This document shows, in pieces, positions 8,990-16,343 of a DNA stretch of 64,000 nt (positions are counted from its first letter, which is position 1; the number at the start of each line of letters is the position of its first letter). The DNA comes from Halobacteriovorax sp. GTDB lineage: Bacteria; Bdellovibrionota; Bacteriovoracia; Bacteriovoracales; Bacteriovoracaceae. The notes beneath the pieces are model-generated. The model was given only the letters and a program-made list of their open reading frames with translations, searched no databases and was not told the DNA's origin. A program made the position numbers and the translations under genes. The stretch is from positions 1-64,000 of the forward strand of contig PBIO01000017.1 of the NCBI GenBank assembly GCA_002720865.1, written 5' to 3'.

Positions 8990-11104
8990 ATGAAAATACT
9001 AATAAGCTTGTCTGCTTTACTTCTAAGTTTTTCCTTATTGGCTGAAACGACAGTGGTCTTCGGTAATATCCCTGGACGCTATCTTAAAAAAGAAGATCTC
9101 GGCGGGAAAAAATATAGACTTGGATATATAGAGATTAAAGATAGAGTTATCACGGCCGTCGAGCCTATCAAAAGTTCTGCAACTTATAAAAAAGTGAAGA
9201 AAGAATTTGAAGACGCTGGTGCAACTGTTGTTGTTGCGAAATACAAAACACCAGGTTCTTATAGTAAAACAACTTTTGATTTTCTCTATCCTGGACTAAT
9301 CGATCTTCATAATCACACTAAGCAGAATAATATTGATGTTTGGGATTTAGCCGAAGGTCAGTTTCAAAATCGCTTTGAGTGGCGAGCATGGAGTAAATAC
9401 AAGTATTCTGTTTCAGGAAATATGAATCCATGGATCGGCTTTGGTAAACCTATGAACTGTGCCGCATTTAGATGGTCAGAGCTTCAGGCCATGGTAACCG
9501 GGACAACATACTTACAAGGACCATCTGGATGTATATCTGATTTTTCAATCATGCAGGTTGAAGATAAAGATTCCTATATCTCAAGAAAAGATAAAGTTCA
9601 GGCCCCAACTGATTTAGTTCTGCCAAATGAGATGGTTTTTGTTTGGGATGAGCTTAGACCTGGAATTGAGAAGGGGAGTACCTACGAAGCTGAACTTGCT
9701 AAGTACGTCAATAAATACTGCGACATCCCTGGAGTTAGTGCATCGACAGTTAACACGACGGCCCTTAAAAAGCTGTCAGATAAAAAAATCCTGACCTCAA
9801 AATGTGATCTTAAAAAAGTTCACCCCAAATTTCTTCGCTATACTTACTGGATTCATAAAACAATTGCAGGAAGAAAAAAGTATTTAGCGAAATCCAACCG
9901 TGCGGCCGTTATCGCCCATCTCGCTGAAGGACGAAGAGAAGATCCATACAATATGGTTGAGTTTGAACTCGTTAAGCTTATGGGTCTTGACCAAAAGTAT
10001 GTTAACTTTGTTCACGGTGTTGGAATTGATAAAAAACACTATAAGCATATGGCCAAGAAAGGCATGGGACTAATCTGGTCACTTTATTCAAATCTCCTTT
10101 TATATGGAGAAACCCTAGATATTGCTGAAGCTAAAAAAGCAGGAATCACATTATCACTTGGATCTGATTGGCTTCCTACTGGAACAAGAGGAATCTTAGA
10201 AGAGATTAAATTAGCGGCAGCCTACGTAGACAAAGACCCATATGATCAAGGACTAAAAAAGGTGTTTAGTGATGAGGAGCTTTATCTTATGCTAACTGAA
10301 AATCCAGCTAAGATGATCAATCATTACGATATAAATATCACCAAAAAAGAACATGGAATTGGTCAGCTTAAAGTAGGCGCAATGGGTACAGTTATCGCTC
10401 TTAGAAAGTACAGCGAGAATCCATATACTAATATTGTCCGAAAGGCCTATGCTAAAGATTTAAACGCAGTCATCGTAGATGGAAAGTTTATCTATGGCTC
10501 AGAAACTTACGCCAAAAGACTTGGCTACAAATCATCGGACTATGAAAGGTTTCCTGCTTACTATGATTCTTTAAATGAGCTGGCCGGAGCAGATAAGTTG
10601 CCAACCTTAGCTGAAAAAGGAGCCACTAAGACCTCTAAGTACAAACACCTTGTAAATTTAGGAAAGGCATTAGCTGAGATGAATCCTGCTGCTACTGATA
10701 ATTGCAACTTCCGAAGTAAGAAGGCTTTTATTCATCAAAACTCTTTAGATAATAAAAAGAATAGTGGCTTGTCCAAGTTTTACGAAGAAACCGGGTTAAA
10801 CCTTGATAGATTCTCTGATATTCAAAAAGTATTAGCGGCAGGTCTTTTAACTCAGTCGAGAAATTGGAATGAGCCATCAAAAGGAAAAAAAGACTTTGCC
10901 ATGGAAAAGTTTCCTCCATTGTTTAGCTGTCATACTGAAAGGTATACAAACAGATTGGCCAACTTCGTTATAGCCAAAGAACCTGATGATGAATACTCCA
11001 TCAACAGAGAAAAGACAAAGCGAGCAAAGATTAGGAAAGAGCAAAGGTTAGGAGCCGTTCCCAAAGGCCTTGCTAAGAAATACGGATTTGATTACGAAGA
11101 ATAG
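8990..11104 (+). CDS. Exported amidohydrolase-superfamily metal-dependent hydrolase, 704 aa
   Basis: A signal peptide (residues 1-18) leads into an amidohydrolase-type barrel. YPGLIDLHNHT gives the HxH pair (His107, His109), IAHLAEG supplies His310, FVHGVGID His342, and SLGSDWLPTG Asp393, the usual order of metal ligands in imidazolonepropionase/cytosine-deaminase-like enzymes. The terminal strand VGAMGTVIAL and DGKFIYG is the small beta domain typical of the superfamily. About 170 extra C-terminal residues (from about 535) match nothing I know. The substrate cannot be told; cyclic amides, guanidines or peptides are possible. Export makes a nutrient-scavenging or envelope role more likely than core metabolism. 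Confidence 0.85.
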   Translation: MKILISLSALLLSFSLLAETTVVFGNIPGRYLKKEDLGGKKYRLGYIEIKDRVITAVEPIKSSATYKKVKKEFEDAGATVVVAKYKTPGSYSKTTFDFLYPGLIDLHNHTKQNNIDVWDLAEGQFQNRFEWRAWSKYKYSVSGNMNPWIGFGKPMNCAAFRWSELQAMVTGTTYLQGPSGCISDFSIMQVEDKDSYISRKDKVQAPTDLVLPNEMVFVWDELRPGIEKGSTYEAELAKYVNKYCDIPGVSASTVNTTALKKLSDKKILTSKCDLKKVHPKFLRYTYWIHKTIAGRKKYLAKSNRAAVIAHLAEGRREDPYNMVEFELVKLMGLDQKYVNFVHGVGIDKKHYKHMAKKGMGLIWSLYSNLLLYGETLDIAEAKKAGITLSLGSDWLPTGTRGILEEIKLAAAYVDKDPYDQGLKKVFSDEELYLMLTENPAKMINHYDINITKKEHGIGQLKVGAMGTVIALRKYSENPYTNIVRKAYAKDLNAVIVDGKFIYGSETYAKRLGYKSSDYERFPAYYDSLNELAGADKLPTLAEKGATKTSKYKHLVNLGKALAEMNPAATDNCNFRSKKAFIHQNSLDNKKNSGLSKFYEETGLNLDRFSDIQKVLAAGLLTQSRNWNEPSKGKKDFAMEKFPPLFSCHTERYTNRLANFVIAKEPDDEYSINREKTKRAKIRKEQRLGAVPKGLAKKYGFDYEE

Positions 11105-11125
11105 TTATAAAAATTAAACATGATT

Positions 11126-11153
11126 AAAAGGGGAGCGATAGCTCCCTTTTTTT
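11126..11153. terminator. Bidirectional intrinsic terminator
   Basis: A GGGAGC/GCTCCC stem with a GATA loop is flanked by AAAA on the left and TTTTTTT on the right, so it can work in both directions between the convergent amidohydrolase and START-domain genes. The stop codon of the minus-strand gene lies at the edge of the T tract. Confidence 0.85.
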
Positions 11154-11874
11154 ATTTACTGGCGGTTGCCCTTTTTTTGTCTTTTTTTAAAACATTATTA
11201 AGCTCAGTAAGCTTTTTCTTAAGACCAGGCAGTACGGGAATCTTTTTACTATTGGCCCTATTAGACACGGCCTTAAAGAAGCCGATGGGAAATGATTGCT
11301 GATAAAAGTTCACAACCCAATTAGGGATATTGCCATTGGGCTCACCAAATAGGGTCCACTCAACATAAGTTTTATTTTTTGACACGGGTCTTAGACCAAT
11401 ATTGGAGTAACCAATATTCGCCCTAACGGCCCTTCTTCCTTTTTCCCAACCTTTAACATCTGTCGACTTTGAGATTACATAAAGAAGCTTTTTTTCCTTA
11501 TGAACTAGAAGTTTATTATGGATAACATAATCTCTATCATCTAGTGGCCATGGCATATCAACTCTTGAATAAGTTATCGCCTCGTCATCTCCAATTTCCT
11601 TTATCGTAACTTTTTCTTTTAAATCCGGCTGCCATTCGGTAGCGAGCTGAACATCTCTAAGCGTTGCCATGACATCCAAAATGGGGGCGTCAATATTTCC
11701 TTCCACTTTAAAACCTAGGATATCTGAGCCTGGCATTTCTCTTGAGTAAATCTTGAATCCTTTTCTTTCTTTGATGAAGTTCCACTTGCCATCATCGTAT
11801 AGGCCTTCAAAACCACCTGCGAATGAGCTAGAAATGGAAACAAAATAAAGGAGTGCGATAAGTCTCTTTGACAT
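11152..11874 (-). CDS. Secreted START-domain (lipid-binding) protein, 240 aa
   Basis: A signal peptide (residues 1-19) is followed by a START/polyketide-cyclase-like fold. The pattern KGFKIYSREMPGS, DILGFKVEGNIDAP, LRDVQLATEWQPDL, TYSRVDMPWPLDDRDYV and TYVEWTLFGEPNG matches bacterial START proteins, whose helix-grip cavity binds lipids or other hydrophobic ligands. The family is often about 200-240 aa, so it is complete. It is likely periplasmic, perhaps handling phospholipids between membranes; the ligand is unknown. It is convergent with the amidohydrolase and shares the bidirectional terminator. Confidence 0.85.
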   Translation of the reverse strand: MSKRLIALLYFVSISSSFAGGFEGLYDDGKWNFIKERKGFKIYSREMPGSDILGFKVEGNIDAPILDVMATLRDVQLATEWQPDLKEKVTIKEIGDDEAITYSRVDMPWPLDDRDYVIHNKLLVHKEKKLLYVISKSTDVKGWEKGRRAVRANIGYSNIGLRPVSKNKTYVEWTLFGEPNGNIPNWVVNFYQQSFPIGFFKAVSNRANSKKIPVLPGLKKKLTELNNVLKKDKKRATASK

Positions 11875-11931
11875 TGAAGAATTATCGTCAAAATAGCTCT
11901 AAAACTACAGTAATTATTTAAAGAAAATGGT

Positions 11932-11937
11932 TATAAT
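11932..11937 (+). promoter_or_regulatory. -10 element of a probable leaderless transcript
   Basis: TATAAT ends 7 nt before the ATG at 11945, which puts the expected start of transcription at or next to the start codon. No Shine-Dalgarno sequence is present. No clear -35 hexamer is seen. Confidence 0.5.
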
Positions 11938-11944
11938 CTAAGCT

Positions 11945-12931
11945 ATGAAAATCATTATGCCTCTTCTTTCAATTTTGCTCTGTTTTGCACTGCTCGAATT
12001 AGGTCTACGTGGTCATGGATGGTTTTTAGGCAATGATAGGGGAGTTTACCCTCTAGCCGAAGATAAGAGACTAGATTGGAGGCCCTCAGAGGTCCCCATG
12101 ACGAATAAAAGGCAAAACTTTGTTGGTCATGACCCCATTATTTACTTTACTGACCACAGAGGCTTTAGAGGCTTTCCAAAAGAACATAAACCCGACAAAC
12201 AAACTTTGTTGGTTATTGGGGATTCATATACGCAAGGCTTAGATGTGAACCAAGAAGAAGTTTATTATGAATCCTTCACTCATCAATATAACGTCTATGC
12301 TTTTGGTGCAGCTGGATATGGAACTTACCAGCAGTACTTGAGTCTTAAACTTTTTTTGAATGAGATAAAACCAGACCTAGTTATTCTTCAATTTTGTTCA
12401 AATGACATTATTAATAACTCTTTTGAGCTAACAAAATTAGACTCTCAAAACGCCGTAAATTTTGACCGTAGATTTCTTCTTAATGGACAGGAATACAAGC
12501 ATAGCGATTTATCATTTAAGTTTAAGCTATACCAAGGCCTTAAGTTTTTAAGGATGGCCGATTTTTTTGTGTCGAATTTTTATAAAATTAAAGCCAGGCT
12601 TCAGCCTAAAACTTTGGAAGTTAAGATAACTGAAGGATCTATTGACCTTCAATATGTTAAAAAAGAAGCCGTCCATACCACGGAAATTTTAAGGAAAATA
12701 ATAGGGCTAGTGGGCCTAGAGAAAATTAGAATTTTTAACGTGTCAGGGGCAAGTCCGCTGCGCGATATTTATGATGAAATCACAGCAGACCTAGGTCTTA
12801 AAAAATTAGATGAGCCCATTATCGAAGAGCTTTATAAAACCCCAGATATCTTTGCAAAAGACGGCAGTCATTTTAATAAAAAAGGACATAAGATGCTGGG
12901 AAGTGGACTTATATCAAAATTGCTTGAATAA
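11945..12931 (+). CDS. SGNH/GDSL-family hydrolase, 328 aa
   Basis: A signal peptide or N-terminal anchor (residues 1-20) precedes an SGNH hydrolase: block I GDSYTQG with nucleophile Ser94, block II Gly in GAAGYGTYQQ, block III Asn153 in FCSNDI, and block V KDGSHFN with Asp306 and His309. These are all four signature residues, so an esterase, deacetylase or lipase activity is likely, acting in the periplasm. Family members deacetylate sugars or peptidoglycan or cleave esters; the substrate cannot be read here. The start lies 7 nt behind a TATAAT and lacks a ribosome site, so it is probably translated from a leaderless mRNA. Confidence 0.88.
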   Translation: MKIIMPLLSILLCFALLELGLRGHGWFLGNDRGVYPLAEDKRLDWRPSEVPMTNKRQNFVGHDPIIYFTDHRGFRGFPKEHKPDKQTLLVIGDSYTQGLDVNQEEVYYESFTHQYNVYAFGAAGYGTYQQYLSLKLFLNEIKPDLVILQFCSNDIINNSFELTKLDSQNAVNFDRRFLLNGQEYKHSDLSFKFKLYQGLKFLRMADFFVSNFYKIKARLQPKTLEVKITEGSIDLQYVKKEAVHTTEILRKIIGLVGLEKIRIFNVSGASPLRDIYDEITADLGLKKLDEPIIEELYKTPDIFAKDGSHFNKKGHKMLGSGLISKLLE

Positions 12932-12938
12932 GCGGTTT

Positions 12939-12992
12939 CTAGGTATTTTACCTAGGGCTTACCCCTCATAATTACCATTATATGGGGTAGCC
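12939..12992. terminator. Pair of nested hairpins between convergent genes
   Basis: A perfect 7-bp stem (CTAGGTA/TACCTAG, 12939-12955) is followed by a longer hairpin: GGCT(T)ACCCC at 12956-12965 pairs with GGGGTAGCC at 12984-12992, and inside it ATAAT pairs with ATTAT around a TACC loop. There is no long T tract, so this may be a transcript-end or stabilising structure rather than a classic terminator. Confidence 0.45.
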
Positions 12993-13028
12993 TCAGGTAG
13001 CTTTAATTAACCTATTTCTACTTTTTTA

Positions 13029-13406
13029 TTACTCAGTTTCTTTAACAAAATAAATTGGATTTCCAATATCTTCGATTAAAATTCCGTGCATTTTATTAGC
13101 TTTTACGTTTTCAATGGCGATTGTTTGACGTTCTCCATCTGAGTCCTTGCAATGTAAAATAAGATCAGCTTCTAGGATTGGGTTTACAAGCATAACCCCT
13201 CTTCCATCAGCAACTGAGCAATCCACTTTAAAATTATCAAAGTTTACTAATTGAGCAGTATTCTTATCACTAAAAGTAAGTACACCTACTTTTTTAACTT
13301 CATTTCTTCCGCTATCAATCATGTAGGCAGACCATGCGCCTGTACTTGAGTAAGCTGATGAAAGTAATGCTCCAAAAGCTAGTATAGAAACTAATACGTT
13401 TTTCAT
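13029..13406 (-). CDS. Small secreted protein, 125 aa
   Basis: The ATG at 13406 is chosen because GGAGG lies 4 nt upstream and a signal peptide (residues 1-19, MKNVLVSILAFGALLSSAYS) starts there. The mature domain is about 105 aa, predicted mostly beta (repeated short hydrophobic strands such as KKVGVLTFSDKNTAQLVNF and ADLILHC), with two cysteines that could form a disulfide. I do not recognise the fold; a small beta-barrel of the lipocalin-like or SH3-like kind is possible. It is followed on the same strand by no close partner and is convergent with the SGNH hydrolase gene. Confidence 0.72.
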   Translation of the reverse strand: MKNVLVSILAFGALLSSAYSSTGAWSAYMIDSGRNEVKKVGVLTFSDKNTAQLVNFDNFKVDCSVADGRGVMLVNPILEADLILHCKDSDGERQTIAIENVKANKMHGILIEDIGNPIYFVKETE

Positions 13407-13549
13407 TTTTCCTCCGAATTTGATTACTTGTCTATTCTTACACAAATCTATTCAAACATCGGGTCTAGGAGTGCTTTCTACAGGGGGTGTTAGGAATCTA
13501 ACAGTATTACTGGTTTAACTTCCATGTTAAACAGTAAGGATATCTAGCT

Positions 13550-14443
13550 CTATTTAGAAATTATTTTAGATTTAAGCTTCCCATCTTCATAATAATATTC
13601 AATTTTAGGAGACTTCTTAGCTTCTCTTTTAGCAGATGAGACTTCTTCTTTATCATCACTTCCCTCTACTTCTTTATCTGGGCTTGCCTTGGCCATTCTA
13701 GAGTCTCTTGTTGCTCCGTTACAGCTATCTAATTCGATAATACTTTCCACTTCATTGATTTTTCTTTCCACTTCACCGGCATAGGTAAATGTGAACTTTA
13801 TTTTTGCCTCATGGGACTTGTATAACTCTATTATTTTTCCGCCAAATTCTTGTCCTCTACTATTAGTGCAAATCACGTCATCACCAGCAGCAAAGAAATC
13901 TACTAACTCTCCACTACCAAGGGGTGTTATGTTTTTAGCTGCAACATCATCTAACTTAATCAGTTTGATTTGGGTATTTGGTAATTTATTTGGAAAAGCT
14001 CCGTTGTTTGATAGCTCACGAATTTCAGAATACTCGATCTTTGCATACCCGTTAGCATAAAGCTCTAAAACTTTTCCTTCAAACTCTATGGCGTTAACAA
14101 GGGCGTTCCCACGGTAATAATTAACTCTGCTGTCCTTAATCAAAAGTTTATCAGAAGGCCTAAACTCACTTTTATCATTAATTTCAAGAGGTACTAAGGA
14201 TATTGCTGTTGCATTAAACTTGTTTGCATTCAAACGCATATTAAAGGCCTGAATATCTCTAACGCTACCATCTCTTGGCTGAACTTGCTTAGTCATAGTT
14301 AGATACACTCTGCCATCTTTAATTTGTGTGATAACTCCCTCTTGAGCCCCAACTCTAACAGGGTCCCCTACCTTAAAATCATTAGCAAATACAGAAGTAT
14401 AAGTAAGAAGGAATAAGCTTAAACAGCAAAATAGGTTTTTCAT
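13550..14443 (-). CDS. Secreted protein with three SH3/Tudor-like repeats, 297 aa
   Basis: A signal peptide (residues 1-20) precedes three short repeats of similar build: FKVGDPVRVGAQEGVITQIKDG (about 23-44), KLLIKDSRVN...IEFEGKVLELYANGYAKIEY (about 98-136) and FAAGDDVIC...EFGGKIIELYKSHEAKIKF (about 184-221). The pattern of a basic strand, a turn, then G-x-V/I-x-x-x-x-x-G is that of SH3/Tudor-like small barrels. The C-terminus is a charged Glu/Lys tail. Such modules bind peptides, peptidoglycan or other polymers; the ligand is unknown. Lone gene on the minus strand, divergent from the beta-lactamase-fold gene. Confidence 0.75.
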   Translation of the reverse strand: MKNLFCCLSLFLLTYTSVFANDFKVGDPVRVGAQEGVITQIKDGRVYLTMTKQVQPRDGSVRDIQAFNMRLNANKFNATAISLVPLEINDKSEFRPSDKLLIKDSRVNYYRGNALVNAIEFEGKVLELYANGYAKIEYSEIRELSNNGAFPNKLPNTQIKLIKLDDVAAKNITPLGSGELVDFFAAGDDVICTNSRGQEFGGKIIELYKSHEAKIKFTFTYAGEVERKINEVESIIELDSCNGATRDSRMAKASPDKEVEGSDDKEEVSSAKREAKKSPKIEYYYEDGKLKSKIISK

Positions 14444-14563
14444 GGTTCTCTCTCTCGTTTATTCTCGAATGCCTCCTTAAATGCATATAAAATGCCAAAA
14501 TATATTTCTGGTATCAGAGACTTAGAGTTCTAAAAAAAGGTAAAAAGGTTGACCTGACTAATT

Positions 14564-14597
14564 ATTGTACAATTATTTTATACACCCGCTGTATAAT
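14564..14597. promoter_or_regulatory. Two adjacent dyads overlapping a TATAAT box
   Basis: ATTGTACAAT (14564-14573) is followed by a perfect inverted repeat, TTATACA and TGTATAA (14578-14596) with a 5-bp CCCGC spacer. The right arm overlaps TATAAT at 14592-14597. Both dyads contain TACA/TGTA steps. The position between divergent genes makes a repressor operator likely; the regulator is not in the window. Confidence 0.5.
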
Positions 14598-14643
14598 TTT
14601 CAACTTTTTACATTTAGATCTAAATATTAGTTAATTTGTAATT

Positions 14644-15612
14644 GTGTATTATCATTTAAATAAATTCTTTATTTTGCTACTAGGGCTCTTTATCGCCCTA
14701 TCAGTTTCGGCTGAAGGAATTAATCCTTCGCTCCCCTCCTTCTATTTGAGTAACGAATATAATTATTTAAATTTTAAAACTAAATATAGATTCTCTTCGA
14801 AGGCAAATCCTACTTCAATAATAAGAGGTACCGGTGAAGATTTTGGTTCTTTAGAAAAAGATAAATACTGCATTATAAAAGGAAAAACACAAAGTATTGA
14901 AAATTACCGAGTACAATGGATTCTAGATGACCTTTCAATGGGTCAACGCTTGGCCAATAGCCTTTCCCCTGAGCGCCTTTTTTATGGGGCGTCCTTGAGT
15001 AAAGTTTTCGTAGCAGGAGCTTACTTAAACTCACCATTCGCTAAATTTGATCGAGCAGGCCATCAATATTTACTCGACATGATCGTTGAATCAAATAACT
15101 CCTCGTGGAAAATACTTCAACAGCTCTCTGGAGGATCGTCTGTAAAGGCTGGAATGATCGAGGTCGATAGATTTTTAAAAGATGATCTTGGAATAACTAA
15201 AAGTACCGGTTTTAGAGGAGATCTAAACGGCGTGCACGGAAATGAGATTTCCGCTAAAGACGTAGCCGATTTTTTAAGGCTAACGGTAAACTATCAGTAT
15301 TCAAACAGTGAAAAATTAATCAAAGCAATGTTTTTATCCCGTACAGGTTCAAAAAGGGCGCGCAAGTACTTACCTAAGAGTCTAATCGTGGGTGGAAAAA
15401 CTGGAACTTATAATGGAGCAACAAGGCTTAACAAAAAGCCAATCCAGTCCAAAGCAAAACATCATTCGATACTTATCTATTTTAAGTCAAGAATACTGTC
15501 TTTATCCATATTGTCAGATCCTGGAATTGATGAGGAAATTGCTATTCTAGCCGGTGGTATCCTTAGGGAGTATATTCAGCTGGATAATGAAGGCATTGTA
15601 TCTTGCGAATAA
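14644..15612 (+). CDS. Exported serine beta-lactamase-fold protein (class A-like), 322 aa
   Basis: The start is taken as GTG at 14644, giving a signal peptide over residues 1-23; there is no good ribosome site. The three active-site boxes of the penicillin-recognising serine fold are present: SLSK (Ser117-Lys120), SNN (150-152) and KTG (252-254), in class A spacing. No clear Glu-containing omega-loop motif is seen, so a D,D-peptidase or cell-wall role is as likely as antibiotic hydrolysis. A dyad pair with TACA/TGTA steps overlaps the likely -10. Periplasmic location is expected. The boxes are seen in sequence; true substrate unknown. Confidence 0.82.
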   Translation: MYYHLNKFFILLLGLFIALSVSAEGINPSLPSFYLSNEYNYLNFKTKYRFSSKANPTSIIRGTGEDFGSLEKDKYCIIKGKTQSIENYRVQWILDDLSMGQRLANSLSPERLFYGASLSKVFVAGAYLNSPFAKFDRAGHQYLLDMIVESNNSSWKILQQLSGGSSVKAGMIEVDRFLKDDLGITKSTGFRGDLNGVHGNEISAKDVADFLRLTVNYQYSNSEKLIKAMFLSRTGSKRARKYLPKSLIVGGKTGTYNGATRLNKKPIQSKAKHHSILIYFKSRILSLSILSDPGIDEEIAILAGGILREYIQLDNEGIVSCE

Positions 15613-15665
15613 TATTCTATTAACTCTTTAATTGCTACTTTATGACTATTTTTCATTTTACTAAA

Positions 15666-15974
15666 CTAACGATTGTCTAGCTCGACGGCCGTATTGGGAG
15701 TTTCGTCCAAAGGAGTCACCTTGTCTGCTTTGGATTCTATGATCTTTTTTGGAGCTGGAAGTGGAGCTACCCCTTTTTCTAGCTTCGCTTGATAACATAT
15801 TGGCGAGGCTCCTTTTTCGTGCTCATTGGCCATGCAGTAAATGGGAAGTGCTATATCTTTTTCTCCTGGGTATTGCATAAACCAAGTATTCTTCTCATTA
15901 ACCGAAAATACTTTCGTATCTGTTGAACAAGAACTAATCAAAAATATAAATGCTATTAGAACTAGTGATTTCAT
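15666..15974 (-). CDS. Small lipoprotein, 102 aa
   Basis: A lipoprotein signal ends in ISSC (Cys16). The mature part is short, with two cysteines (YCMANEHEKGASPICYQ) that may form a disulfide, then a Pro/Lys/Glu-rich flexible tail without structure. It lies 3 bp downstream of the next gene on the same strand (15978-16343), and that gene overlaps the CHAP-like gene, so all three form one minus-strand operon. It may assist the secreted hydrolase at the outer membrane; that is inference from the operon. Confidence 0.72.
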   Translation of the reverse strand: MKSLVLIAFIFLISSCSTDTKVFSVNEKNTWFMQYPGEKDIALPIYCMANEHEKGASPICYQAKLEKGVAPLPAPKKIIESKADKVTPLDETPNTAVELDNR

Positions 15975-15977
15975 AGT

Positions 15978-16343
15978 CTAGCCATTTCCATTAATAAGTT
16001 CATTTAGAGCTATATCTAAATTCTGCTTGGCCAGTTCCCTATCTTTCTTTTTGTATTTTTTTAGGGCCTTTAGGACCATAGGTTTATTTTTACCATAAAA
16101 AGGCGCTAAGATTTCATAGAAATAATAGGTCTTATCAAATTTATGATGTTGGATATAAACATCCAGGATCTTACCTAAGAGAGCTTCGTTTTTAGTTTTT
16201 TCAAGCTCGGCAACTGACTTTCCAATGACTTTATAAACTGCAGGTAGATGACTCTTTTTTAAGGGAAGATATTTATTGATATCAGCACTTGCGAGCTGAC
16301 TCAAAAACAAACTTAAAAGGAGAACTTTAATCAATTTTAACAT
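15978..16343 (-). CDS. Small secreted helical protein, 121 aa
   Basis: The ATG at 16343 is preferred to a GTG two codons upstream because the AGGT ribosome site sits about 6 nt before the ATG. A signal peptide covers residues 1-20 (ending LASA). The mature protein is about 100 aa, basic and helical (KKYKKKDRELAKQNLDIALNELI at the C-terminus). Its start overlaps the end of the CHAP-like gene by 17 bp, so translation is coupled. It is the middle gene of a three-gene minus-strand operon. No family recognised. Confidence 0.72.
   Translation of the reverse strand: MLKLIKVLLLSLFLSQLASADINKYLPLKKSHLPAVYKVIGKSVAELEKTKNEALLGKILDVYIQHHKFDKTYYFYEILAPFYGKNKPMVLKALKKYKKKDRELAKQNLDIALNELINGNG

Noticed and set aside
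11120-11302. Plus-strand hydrophobic ORF
   Set aside because: It starts inside the bidirectional terminator and is antisense to the START-domain gene end; the hydrophobicity comes from reading Lys-rich codons backwards.
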